DNA of 42,454 nt from Lutibacter sp. (GCA_015662775.1 DQTL01000140.1:1-42454), one strand, 5' to 3'; shown: positions 7,767 to 15,664, numbered from the stretch's first letter. The notes: generated by a model from the letters alone, not told the origin. Made by a program: numbers and translations.

Positions 7767-9342
7767 TTATTTTTCTACAACCAAAAGTTTGTCATGGTAA
7801 ATAACCTTTTGATTATTAATAACCTGAATTACATAAATACCCTGCTCTAAAGAGAGAAAAATTTGTGTTTCGTGTTTTGTTAGGAATTTAGTAAAAACGG
7901 TTTCACCAAGCATGTTAGTAATATGTACTCTAGTTTTATTAATAATAGTTTCTTTAGAGATTTTAATATTCAATCTTTCTTCAATTGGGTTGGGAAATAC
8001 ACCTATGCTAGAATTGTTAATATCAGCAACTGCACTAGCATATTCATTTGAAATTTTTAATAACATTATTTGTGAGTTACTTTGAGCTAGTAAATAAATT
8101 GTGTGAGATGCGTCACAGCATTTCTTATACTTTCTTTTGCTGTTCCTGTTGAGTTTAAAACTAAATCATCTAAAACAATTCCGTCAGAGTTATTGGCTTG
8201 TACATAAATATTTCCGATGGTATTATTATTATATTTATATCCGAAGGAATAGACATTGTCATTATTGTCAAATTTTAAAAACATATATTGTCCAGAGTCT
8301 TCAGTTTGAGTTAACAAAGTAGAATGCCAGTTTACAGCGCCTTCTAGGTCTAAACACAGTGTTAATATATTGGCTTGAGACGGAATGTTAGATTTTCCTG
8401 ATAAATAAATTTTTGATTTATAGTATTGTATACTTCTATAAAGGCTTTGATTCCCATATTCTGGATGTGTAAAAGTTTGAGACCAAATGAGGTCTCCACT
8501 ACTGTTTATTTTATAGATACGAGGAGGAATGTATGAGATGTAATTGGTGTTGGTGTAAACAAAATAAGCATTATTATTTTCGTCTAATGCAGTACCCCAA
8601 ATATTTTCAAAAGAATCTTCTTCAAGGCTAAAGCTTCGTACCCAAGGTTCTGTACCATCAGCATTTATTTTTCTAATAAATACATCTGTTTTCACATCTC
8701 CTTCCACGCCATTTGCATTTGTATAATAGGTGAGGTCATTTCTGCCACTTAATAGGATGTTTCCATCATTATCAAACCTAAATCCTGTAGCTAGAGTAAA
8801 ATTATATGTGTGTGACCAAAGCAATAAACCCGAGGCATCATATTTGCTTACTTTTGTGTTTGTCATTTCGGGATAATCTGCACCCCAAGGATAAAGGGTT
8901 TCCGTTGTGTAAAAATCACCATCTTTCATTAGCAATCTGTAAAATACAAGGTTTGAAACTAACTGAGTTTCTTCAATAAGATTACCAGTTGATGAAAATT
9001 TTATTAAATAAATATTTGAAGTAGAGGTAGTTACAAGATGTATAATGTTGTTTTCAATATATGCTTTTTGAATTGTATGGGCTGTTCCTGAATTAGGTAA
9101 ATAAACAGTATTCCATTTTTGGTCACCTTCAGAATCGTATTTAATAAGCACCAAACTGTTAATGCTATCATCTATTGAATACCAATAACATATATTGCAT
9201 CTTGATTTACTACAAGTAAATGACTAGCCCCATTGTATGTTCCTGTACCAGCACTAAATTTTTTTGTCCATGCTACATCAATTTGAGAAAATAAGTTAAG
9301 AGAGCTTAAAATAATGAGGAAGAATAGTTGTTTTATTTTCAT
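7767..9342 (-). pseudogene. T9SS type A sorting-domain surface protein, frameshifted twice
   Basis: Three consecutive frames on the minus strand belong to one gene. The first runs from ATG 9342 with signal peptide MKIKQLFFLIILSSL and ends at a TAG near 9172. The main part continues in another frame (…SIDDSINSLVLIKYDSEG…) to a TAG at 8089-8087. The C-terminal part shifts again and continues into NNSSIGVFPNP, a typical type IX secretion sorting domain. Adding one base near 9174-9184 and one G near 8111-8115 would restore a protein of about 525 residues. Its centre has repeated W-T/S-Q blades (KINSSGDLIWSQTF, KINADGTEPWVRSF), like an SBBP/delta-60 beta-propeller. The promoter is intact. It is either a recent pseudogene or a product of sequencing error. 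Confidence 0.8.
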
Positions 9343-9361
9343 AAATTGGGTTTAATAGACA

Positions 9362-9392
9362 CAAATGTAGTAATTAAAACCCTAAAAACCAA
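9362..9392 (-). promoter_or_regulatory. Promoter of the T9SS cargo gene
   Basis: On the minus strand, TTG (9392-9390), a 20-nt spacer and TACATTTG (9369-9362) match the Bacteroidetes promoter. The ATG at 9342 follows 19 nt later, which supports that upstream start for the frameshifted gene. Confidence 0.65.
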
Positions 9393-9418
9393 ATCATTCA
9401 CTTCTTTCAACTGGTATC

Positions 9419-9450
9419 TTGTAACATGTTTGAAAGTTTTTATATATTTG
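9419..9450 (+). promoter_or_regulatory. Promoter of the YceI-like lipoprotein gene
   Basis: TTG (9419-9421), a 21-nt spacer and a perfect TAnnTTTG element TATATTTG (9443-9450) lie 27 nt before the ATG at 9478. The position rules out the in-frame start at 9328. Confidence 0.7.
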
Positions 9451-9477
9451 AAACTTAAACTACTAAAAACTAAAACA

Positions 9478-10140
9478 ATGAAAAAATTACTTTACACAAC
9501 ACTCGCAATCAGTCTATTATTTATAGCTTGTAAATCAGAAAAAAAACAAGAGCAAGTAAAAGAGGTAACCAAAGAAGTTAAGAAAGCAGCAACTACCAAT
9601 GCTGTAGAGGCTACTCATACTGTCGATATTCAAAATTCTAAAGTATTATGGACTGGATTTAAACCAACGGGTTCTCATAATGGAACAATCAATCTTAAAA
9701 ATGGAAAAGCAAGCTTAAAAGATGGAAACCTAGACAATATAAGTATTGAAATAGATATGCCTAGCATCAAAAATTTGGATATGCCTGCGGATGATCCATA
9801 TAATAAAAAGCTGGTTACACATCTTATTAGTCCTGACTTTTTTGACGTTGCCCAATTTCCTGTTGCTAGTTTTAATTCAACAAAAATTGAAAGCAATAAA
9901 GAAGGTCAATTACAACTAACAGGTGATATTACCATCAAAGGAATTACCAAAAGCATTTCTTTTCCTGCTACAATTATACAAGAAGCAAATGTGATTCACT
10001 TCAAAGCAAAGGCTTTTAAAATTGATAGAACTGACTTTGGTATCAAATACAAATCAAACAAATTCTTTGATAATTTAAAAGACAAATTTATCAATGACGA
10101 ATTTGAAATTTCATTTGATATTACTTTGCTTAAAAAGTAA
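9478..10140 (+). CDS. YceI-family lipoprotein
   Basis: This 220-residue protein starts with a lipoprotein signal peptide and lipobox LFIAC (Cys18), then a charged linker (to about 45) and a YceI lipocalin-like domain (about 50-220). Family features include the start VDIQNSKVLWTGFKPTGSHNG cut across the first strand, SFNSTKIE, LTGDITIKGITKSISFP and a DRTDFGI motif near the end. YceI proteins bind isoprenoid or other lipids in the periplasm, but the ligand here is unknown. I take the ATG at 9478 because it starts the signal peptide and follows a clear promoter. The frame is open further upstream to 9328, but that would bury the signal. It is monocistronic, with a strong terminator at 10165. Confidence 0.9.
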   Translation: MKKLLYTTLAISLLFIACKSEKKQEQVKEVTKEVKKAATTNAVEATHTVDIQNSKVLWTGFKPTGSHNGTINLKNGKASLKDGNLDNISIEIDMPSIKNLDMPADDPYNKKLVTHLISPDFFDVAQFPVASFNSTKIESNKEGQLQLTGDITIKGITKSISFPATIIQEANVIHFKAKAFKIDRTDFGIKYKSNKFFDNLKDKFINDEFEISFDITLLKK

Positions 10141-10164
10141 AATTCTATTTCAAGAAAATACCTT

Positions 10165-10206
10165 AAAAAAACCTAGAAAAAAAATTGTGTTCTCTAGGTT
10201 TTTTTT
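10165..10206. terminator. Bidirectional terminator between yceI-like gene and lrp-type gene
   Basis: AAAAAAACCTAGA (10165-10177) pairs with TCTAGGTTTTTTT (10193-10205). The A-run and T-run flanks serve both convergent genes. The stem overlaps the stop codon of the minus-strand regulator. Confidence 0.85.
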
Positions 10207-10666
10207 AGAATTTATACGAAATAAATTCCTTAGGCTTATTCAAAACAAAGTTACTCTGCACATTAGAGATTATATTTAACTGACTTAGCTTATCTATCAC
10301 AAAATCATGATATTGTCTGTTGTCTTTTAGCACTACTTTTAACAGGTAATCAAAACTTCCAGCTACATGATACACGTCATGTATCTCGTCCATATTATTT
10401 ATGGCTATTTCAAATTTTTCAATTAATGATTTGGTGTGTGTTTGTAATGAAACCTGACAAAAAACGGTTAATCCAAAACCGATCTTTTCTTTATCTAATA
10501 TGGCGGAATAATGGGTTATTACACCCTTTTTCTCTAGACGTTTGATCCGTTCATAAACAGGTGTTGTAGATAAACCTACTTTAAAAGCAATTTCTTTAGT
10601 ACTCGCTTTGGCGTTTTTTTGAAGTATTTTTAAAATTTGCCCGTCTATTTTATCTATTTTATACAT
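10205..10666 (-). CDS. Lrp/AsnC-family transcriptional regulator
   Basis: This 153-residue protein (from ATG at 10666) has an N-terminal winged helix-turn-helix (IDGQILKILQKNAKAS, STKEIAFKVGLSTTPVYERI) and a C-terminal RAM ligand-binding domain (about 65-150, including VAGSFDYLLKVV). The length is typical. An in-frame ATG at 10708 would add 14 lysine/asparagine-rich residues not expected in the family, so I prefer 10666. It is divergent from a PLP-dependent methionine gamma-lyase-type gene, the usual place of an Lrp-type activator of amino-acid catabolism. AT-rich palindromes in the 193-nt spacer are candidate binding sites. The effector may be methionine or another sulfur or branched amino acid, which is inference. 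Confidence 0.93.
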   Translation of the reverse strand: MYKIDKIDGQILKILQKNAKASTKEIAFKVGLSTTPVYERIKRLEKKGVITHYSAILDKEKIGFGLTVFCQVSLQTHTKSLIEKFEIAINNMDEIHDVYHVAGSFDYLLKVVLKDNRQYHDFVIDKLSQLNIISNVQSNFVLNKPKEFISYKF

Positions 10667-10773
10667 CTTAATAAGATTTTTATTCTTTTTATTGTTAATA
10701 TTTCTCAAAGATAAGATATATATTCTATATATTTATAATTAGAGGTATAAATAAACTGTTTATTAAAATAATA

Positions 10774-10791
10774 TTAGAATTATAATTCTAA
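10774..10791. promoter_or_regulatory. Candidate Lrp operator
   Basis: TTAGAATTATAATTCTAA is a perfect 18-bp palindrome midway between the divergent regulator and enzyme genes. It resembles the E. coli Lrp consensus (YAGHAWATTWTDCTR). Weaker copies of the half-site occur at 10714-10726 and about 10806-10816. It also lies just upstream of a TAnnTTTG-like TAACTTTA at about 10798. Confidence 0.6.
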
Positions 10792-10859
10792 ATAATATAA
10801 CTTTACAGAATATTAGTTTTTTTACAACATAACATTTTAATAATTTAACCATTTATATT

Positions 10860-12074
10860 ATGAAGTTCAATCCTGCCGAGCAACTAGAAAAAAATCCAGC
10901 ATTTGGTCAATTTAGAGGTGTAAACCCTTCTATTTCAGATTCTGCTACTTACACTTTTAAGACAGCACAAGAAATGATGGATACCTTCGAAGGAAAGTCA
11001 GAAGGTTTGTTTTTATATACACGACATACTAGTCCGAGTAATATGTATTTGGCAAATGCGTTGGCGGCCATGGAAGGAACAGAAGCTGCAAATGTTATGG
11101 GATCAGGTATGGGAGCTATTTCTACAACTATTTTACAGATTTGTGAAGCAGGTGATCATATTGTTTCAAGTCGAACAATTTATGGAGGTTCGTATGCAAT
11201 TATGAAAAATTACCTTCCAAAACTAAACATACAAACTAGTTTTGTCGATGTTACTTCTTGTGCAAAAATCGAAGCCGCTATTCAGCCCAATACAAAAATG
11301 ATTTATGTAGAGGCTATGAGTAATCCTTTATTAGAAATTGCCAACATTCCAGAATTAGCCAAAATCGCAAAAAGACACAATGTATTATTAGTAGTTGACA
11401 ACACTTTTTCTCCTTTAATTATGTCACCAATTAAAATGGGAGCTGATATTGTAGTGCATAGTTTAACTAAGTTTATAAATGGGATGAATGATGCTGTTGG
11501 TGGCGTAGTTTGTGCCAGTGAAGAATTTATCACAGCTAGTAAAAGTGTGATGGATGGTGCAGCCATGCTTATAGGTTCTACTATGGATAGCTTACGAAGT
11601 GCCAGTATCCTTAAAAACACACATACCTTAGCCATACGTATGAAAAAACACAGTGAAAATGCTTTATACATTTCACAAAAATTAGAAAATGATGGGGCGA
11701 GAATTGTCTATCCGGGTTTAGCAAGTCATAAAAACCACGAACTTTTTAAAGAAATGTATAACGAAGAGTTCGGCTTTGGTGGAATGATAACAATTGATGC
11801 TTTAACTATCGAAAAAGCAGATAAATTCATGGAGTTGATGCAAATTAGAGGTTTTGGAGATTTAGCGGTTAGTCTAGGTTTTTATAGAACTTTATTTAAT
11901 GCACCAGGATCAGGAACATCAAGTGAAGTACCAGAAGACGAACAACAAGAAATGGGTTTGTCAGCTGGTTTAGTACGTTTCTCTATGGGATTAGATCACA
12001 ATATTGAAAACACCTATCAAGGTATTAAACAATGCATGATAGAAGTTGGTATATTGGAAAGTGTAACTGTATAG
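10860..12074 (+). CDS. Methionine gamma-lyase / Cys-Met metabolism PLP enzyme
   Basis: This 404-residue protein belongs to the Cys/Met metabolism PLP-dependent family (fold type I). Visible features are YTRHTSPSN near residue 57, GSGMGAISTTI for phosphate binding (about 81-91), VVDNTFSP with the PLP-pairing Asp, and HSLTKFINGMND, whose Lys should form the internal aldimine. The sequence matches methionine gamma-lyase or O-acetylhomoserine-type enzymes more than cystathionine synthases, but the exact substrate cannot be fixed by eye. The divergent Lrp-type regulator and the shared palindromic spacer suggest amino-acid-responsive control and favour a catabolic role: methionine to 2-oxobutyrate, methanethiol and ammonia. 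Confidence 0.85.
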   Translation: MKFNPAEQLEKNPAFGQFRGVNPSISDSATYTFKTAQEMMDTFEGKSEGLFLYTRHTSPSNMYLANALAAMEGTEAANVMGSGMGAISTTILQICEAGDHIVSSRTIYGGSYAIMKNYLPKLNIQTSFVDVTSCAKIEAAIQPNTKMIYVEAMSNPLLEIANIPELAKIAKRHNVLLVVDNTFSPLIMSPIKMGADIVVHSLTKFINGMNDAVGGVVCASEEFITASKSVMDGAAMLIGSTMDSLRSASILKNTHTLAIRMKKHSENALYISQKLENDGARIVYPGLASHKNHELFKEMYNEEFGFGGMITIDALTIEKADKFMELMQIRGFGDLAVSLGFYRTLFNAPGSGTSSEVPEDEQQEMGLSAGLVRFSMGLDHNIENTYQGIKQCMIEVGILESVTV

Positions 12075-12084
12075 TTTGAAATGA

Positions 12085-12110
12085 GTCATTCTGTACTTGA
12101 TTCGGAATCT
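12085..12110. repeat. REP-like palindromic repeat, copy 1
   Basis: The segment starts GTCATTCTGTACTTGATTC and ends GGAATCT. It is a member of the imperfect palindromic CTGAACTTGTTTCAG-type repeats common in Bacteroidetes intergenic DNA. A second copy lies at 12892-12916. Confidence 0.6.
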
Positions 12111-12208
12111 GTTGAAGCTTCCTTTAAACACGTTTAATCTTAACATCATGAGTTCAGGAAGACACAGTTTTGATTGATGTCTTGGTACTGTTTTATATTG
12201 AAAACGAG

Positions 12209-12892
12209 TTGTGTTTCATTCCAGAAATAAGAAATGAAATTAAATAAGAAAAAATATATCATTCTGCTTGGAATACTTCTTAGCTACTTTGTTATCAATT
12301 CAGTAAGAATTTATAATTATTCACTTGAGTATTATGAAAATGAATCTGACGTTGCTATAGTTCTTGGTGCAGGAACGAATGACGGAAAACTATCTCCTGT
12401 TTTTAAAGAAAGAATAAATCATAGTATTCTACTCTATCAAAAAGAAGTAGTTGACAAAATCATTTTTACTGGAGGTTTTGGAAAAGGTCAAAAACAATCG
12501 GATAGTCAAACCGCTAAAAATTATGCATTAGGAAATGGAATTCCTGAAAATGACATTTTCATTGAAGAAGAGTCGAATTATACAATTGAAAATCTAAAAC
12601 AATCAAAACAAATTATGGATTCTCTGGGATTCACAAATGCCTTATTAGTTTCTGACCCAATACATATGAAAAGAGCAATGAAACTTGCCAAATATTATGA
12701 AATTGATTGTAGACCTTCACCAACTAAAACAACTATGTATAAATCGGCAAAAACAAAGGTAAGACAACTCTTATATGAAACGTTTTATTTTAGTCTAAGA
12801 GAACCGATAAGTGTATTTTGACTGAAACAGAAATAAAAAACGAAAACACAACACTGTGTAAAAATGCATTAAAACGCATTTTACACTAACCG
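12209..12892 (+). mobile_element. Integron-cassette-like unit carrying a YdcF gene
   Basis: The unit is one ORF, with a start codon 20 nt inside the left boundary and a hairpin at its 3' end. It is bounded by GTTGTGT (12208-12214) and GTTATGC (12892-12898). A box ACACAAC (12846-12852) at the start of the hairpin is the exact reverse complement of GTTGTGT, the sequence that would form in a circularised unit. This is the relation expected of the R'' and R' boxes of an integron attC site. Removing the unit would rejoin a REP-like repeat. No integrase is in the window. This is an inference from pattern only. Confidence 0.45.
12234..12821 (+). CDS. YdcF/SanA-like DUF218 membrane-anchored protein
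   Basis: This 195-residue protein has an N-terminal membrane anchor (about 8-24) and a DUF218 domain. The family motifs AIVLGAGTNDGKLSP (about 41-55), IIFTGGFGKGQ, SDSQTAKNYAL with GIPENDIFIEE, and a later VSDPIHMKRAM are all present. Members such as SanA, ElyC and YdcF act in envelope or peptidoglycan-precursor matters in E. coli, but their chemistry is unsettled. The gene lies in a compact segment that looks like a mobile cassette with an attC-like hairpin 25 nt after the stop, so horizontal acquisition is likely. The start is the first ATG after the left boundary. Confidence 0.85.
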   Translation: MKLNKKKYIILLGILLSYFVINSVRIYNYSLEYYENESDVAIVLGAGTNDGKLSPVFKERINHSILLYQKEVVDKIIFTGGFGKGQKQSDSQTAKNYALGNGIPENDIFIEEESNYTIENLKQSKQIMDSLGFTNALLVSDPIHMKRAMKLAKYYEIDCRPSPTKTTMYKSAKTKVRQLLYETFYFSLREPISVF

Positions 12893-12898
12893 TTATGC
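12846..12898 (+). repeat. attC-like folded site
   Basis: In order: ACACAAC (12846-12852), a 3-nt spacer, GTGTAAAAATGC (12856-12867), an 8-nt loop, GCATTTTACAC (12876-12886), a 5-nt spacer and GTTATGC (12892-12898). The inner stem pairs 11 bp with one extra A on the 5' arm, like the extrahelical base of attC sites. The outer boxes pair at 5 of 7 positions as found, and at 7 of 7 in the predicted circular form. It could instead be only a terminator, although there is no T-run. Confidence 0.5.
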
Positions 12899-12916
12899 TG
12901 AACTTGATTCAGCTCC
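12892..12916. repeat. REP-like palindromic repeat, copy 2
   Basis: The segment GTTATGCTGAACTTGATTC, continuing AGCTCC, is a second, diverged copy of the repeat at 12085-12110. Its first seven bases form the right boundary of the cassette-like unit. Confidence 0.55.
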
Positions 12917-12988
12917 TTTTCAAATATAGACAAATCACGTTAACAAAAATTTCCGTACTATTACTATCTGAAATCTAAAGCATTCTGT

Positions 12989-14431
12989 ATGACAAATTCC
13001 AAAGCTAAAAACCTTCCTTTATTTTGGGCATTATTGCCTATTTTTTTATTGATGGCATTATTGAGCTATAACGTTTTGGTTATTTATCACGACGATGCTA
13101 CTTCTGGGGCAAACCAGTTTGCTTTGCTTTTTGTTGGGTTTGTCGCTGCTTTAATTGGTTTACGAAATAAGGTAAGTTTTCAAGAAATGCTTGACAGTGT
13201 TTATGAAAACATAAAGACGACAAGTGGTGCTATTTTAATATTGCTATTTGTTGGGAGTTTAGCAGGAACATGGCTAATCAGTGGTGTAATACCAACTATG
13301 ATTTATTATGGTTTACATATTTTAAACCCAACTATATTTTTAGCTGTTGCCCTTCTTATATCAGCTGTAATCTCTTTGGTAACTGGAAGTAGTTGGGGAA
13401 CAACTGCAACCATAGGGATTGCTTTAATAGGAATAGGAAAAGGCTTAGGAATTCATGAAGGCATGATTGCTGGTGCCGTAATATCAGGTGCTTATTTTGG
13501 TGATAAAATTTCTCCTATGTCTGACACTACGAATTTGGCTGCAGCTATGGCAAAAATTGACCTTTTTAAACATATTCGTTATATGTTATACACAACAGGT
13601 CCATCAATAACTATCGCTATTGTTCTGTTTATAATTCTTGGTTTTTTCCAAGAAACACAGGGCGAGATGCAAAACATTGCCATTTTAGAAGGTGTTCAAG
13701 ATACTTTTATGATTAGTCCTTGGTTGTTACTTGTGCCAGCTGCTGTAATTTTATTAATTATTAAAAAGGTAGAGCCTGTTTTGGCACTTTTAGTAGGTAC
13801 AATTTTAGGTGGATTAGCTGCTGCAATTTTTCAACCTCAAGTATTACAGGCTACTTTAGGACAAGATACTTTGAGTATTCACGATTCGTACAAAGCGGTG
13901 ATGAATGCAGCTGTGACTGATATTTCTGTAGAAACAGGAAATGCGGTCTTAAACGACTTGTTTTCTTCAGGTGGTATGAAAGGAATGTTAAATACTGTAT
14001 GGTTAATTCTGTCTGCCATGGTTTTTGGTGGAATTATGGAAGCTATTGGTGCTTTAAAAAGTATTAGTAATGCCTTATTGAAAATAGCAAAAGGTGATTT
14101 TGGTGTTTTTGCCAGTACTACAGCTACGTGTATTTTCTTTAACGGAACAGTTTCTGATCAATATTTAGCTATTGTAGTGCCAGGAAAAATGTATGCAGAA
14201 GCATTTAAAGACAAAGGATTAGCACCTGAGAATTTAAGTAGAACTTTAGAAGATGCAGGAACTGTAACTTCGGTATTATTTCCATGGAATACAGGTGGTG
14301 CTTACAATGCAGGAGTTTTGGGTGTAGCCACAGGTGTGTATTTACCATTTGCCTTTTTTAATTTAATTAGCCCTTTGATGACTTTAGCATTTGCAGCTTT
14401 TAAAATTCGTATTCGCAGAATTGGGAGATAA
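12989..14431 (+). CDS. nhaC: NhaC-family Na+/H+ antiporter
   Basis: This 480-residue, highly hydrophobic protein has about 11-12 membrane segments and matches the NhaC family. Features include VTGSSWGTTATIGIALIGIG in the first half and GAVISGAYFGDKISPMSDTTNLA, written here in part, which carries the family's GDKxSPxSDTT motif. A second half echoes the first (FPWNTGGAYNAGVLGVATG). It should exchange Na+ for H+ at the inner membrane, or possibly a carboxylate antiport such as malate/lactate as in MleN. The charged residues of the DKISPMSDTTN loop are intact. It is a single gene between the YdcF cassette and an ATPase gene, with a hairpin just after the stop. Substrate specificity is not decided by sequence alone. 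Confidence 0.88.
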   Translation: MTNSKAKNLPLFWALLPIFLLMALLSYNVLVIYHDDATSGANQFALLFVGFVAALIGLRNKVSFQEMLDSVYENIKTTSGAILILLFVGSLAGTWLISGVIPTMIYYGLHILNPTIFLAVALLISAVISLVTGSSWGTTATIGIALIGIGKGLGIHEGMIAGAVISGAYFGDKISPMSDTTNLAAAMAKIDLFKHIRYMLYTTGPSITIAIVLFIILGFFQETQGEMQNIAILEGVQDTFMISPWLLLVPAAVILLIIKKVEPVLALLVGTILGGLAAAIFQPQVLQATLGQDTLSIHDSYKAVMNAAVTDISVETGNAVLNDLFSSGGMKGMLNTVWLILSAMVFGGIMEAIGALKSISNALLKIAKGDFGVFASTTATCIFFNGTVSDQYLAIVVPGKMYAEAFKDKGLAPENLSRTLEDAGTVTSVLFPWNTGGAYNAGVLGVATGVYLPFAFFNLISPLMTLAFAAFKIRIRRIGR

Positions 14432-14435
14432 ACAC

Positions 14436-14476
14436 AAACATTTTGCGTGACGCAATTTGCGTAATACAAAATGTTT
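14436..14476. repeat. Nested hairpin between nhaC and the ATPase gene
   Basis: AAACATTTTG (14436-14445) pairs with CAAAATGTTT (14467-14476). Inside lies a second palindrome, TTGCGT-G-ACGCAA (14443-14455), with another TTGCGTAA beside it. It lacks a T-run, so it may be a REP-like repeat or an operator more than a terminator. Confidence 0.5.
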
Positions 14477-14506
14477 ATATATCTTTACCTATCTAAACTG
14501 TAAGTG

Positions 14507-15631
14507 ATGAATCCTTTTTTAATCAATAATTATATAAGTCCTAAGTATTTTTGCAATAGAGAACATGAAACAGATGTACTAGTGCAAAACATTAACAATC
14601 AGTCAAATACTGTATTTTTTGCACAACGTAGAGTTGGAAAAACTGCTTTGATACACCATGTTTTCCACCAATTAAATAGCGAAAAAGAGCATACAACTAT
14701 TTATCTTGATATCTATGCTACTCAAAACCTAAAAGATTTTACAAATCAATTAGCAAACAGTATTTATAAGGCTTTTCCCGAAAATAAAGGGATTGCTACT
14801 CGTTTTTGGGAGAGTATTAAGCTTTTAAGACCTGTTCTTAGTATCAATGAAATTACGGGTAGTCCAGAAATGAGTTTAGATATCTCACAGGTTTCACAAA
14901 TGGAACGTAGCATTCCACAACTATTGCATTTTCTAGAAAAACAAAAAAAACCAGTCGTTATTGCAATTGATGAATTTCAACAGATATTAGAATATCCAGA
15001 AAAAAATGTAGAAGCTATTTTACGTACTGCTATCCAACAGCTACAAAAGGTGCATTTTGTTTTTTTAGGAAGCAACCGAAAAATGATATTTGAGATTTTT
15101 AATAATGCCAAAAGACCTTTTTATGCTAGTGCTAAGAATCTATATTTGCATAAAATTAAAAAAAAGGAATACATAGATTTTATACAAACTCATTTTGAAA
15201 AAAACAACCTAAATATTGCCAAAAACACAATAGAATTAGTCTTAGACCTAACAAAAAGACACACTTCTTATACACAACATTTATGTCATGAAATTTTTGC
15301 TTTACACAAAAATAAAACTACTAAAAAAACGGTTTATAATACCTTACATAAAATCTTATCAGAAAATGAAGTGATGTATTTCCAATATCGTAATCTGTTG
15401 ACCACCGCCCAATGGAAACTCTTAAAAGCATTAGCCAAAGAAGAAAAAACACAAAAACCCTACAATCAAAAATTTATTAAAAAACATAATCTTGGTGCTT
15501 CAACAAGTGTTAAAAGAACACTCAATGCACTACTTGATAAAGAATTGGTCTATTATCACGCAAAACAAGAAGATGCTTATTACGAAATCCAAGATAAATT
15601 TTTAATGCGTTGGTTACAATATAAAAAATAG
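14507..15631 (+). CDS. Orphan AAA ATPase (archaeal-type ATP-binding protein)
   Basis: This 374-residue P-loop ATPase has Walker A AQRRVGKT at 39-46 and Walker B PVVIAIDEFQ at about 152-161, followed by a sensor-like FLGSNRKM. The C-terminal third (from about 285) looks like a winged helix, with LLTTAQWKLLKALAKEE and STSVKRTLNALLDKELV. This layout fits the ATPase family first described in archaea (PF01637-like), related to STAND-type NTPases. The function is unknown; many relatives sit alone in genomes. I choose the ATG at 14507 over an adjoining GTG at 14504. A near-consensus -7 element TATCTTTA (14480-14487) lies 19 nt upstream. No partner gene is evident, as neighbours are an antiporter and convergent RNase HII. 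Confidence 0.8.
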   Translation: MNPFLINNYISPKYFCNREHETDVLVQNINNQSNTVFFAQRRVGKTALIHHVFHQLNSEKEHTTIYLDIYATQNLKDFTNQLANSIYKAFPENKGIATRFWESIKLLRPVLSINEITGSPEMSLDISQVSQMERSIPQLLHFLEKQKKPVVIAIDEFQQILEYPEKNVEAILRTAIQQLQKVHFVFLGSNRKMIFEIFNNAKRPFYASAKNLYLHKIKKKEYIDFIQTHFEKNNLNIAKNTIELVLDLTKRHTSYTQHLCHEIFALHKNKTTKKTVYNTLHKILSENEVMYFQYRNLLTTAQWKLLKALAKEEKTQKPYNQKFIKKHNLGASTSVKRTLNALLDKELVYYHAKQEDAYYEIQDKFLMRWLQYKK

Positions 15632-15633
15632 TA

Positions 15634-15658
15634 ATAAAATTTTTGATACAGATTTTAT
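15634..15658. terminator. Weak AT-rich hairpin between convergent genes
   Basis: ATAAAAT (15634-15640) pairs with ATTTTAT (15652-15658) around an 11-nt loop in the 33-nt gap between the ATPase gene and rnhB. It could end both transcripts but is thermodynamically weak. Confidence 0.35.
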
Positions 15659-15664
15659 AAAAAC

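Noticed and set aside
9328-9477. N-terminal extension of the YceI-like protein
   Set aside because: It would put 50 residues before a clear lipoprotein signal and precede the promoter at 9419-9450.
12208-12898. Insertion sequence
   Set aside because: No transposase, no terminal inverted repeats of IS type and no target duplication seen; the attC-like reading fits better.
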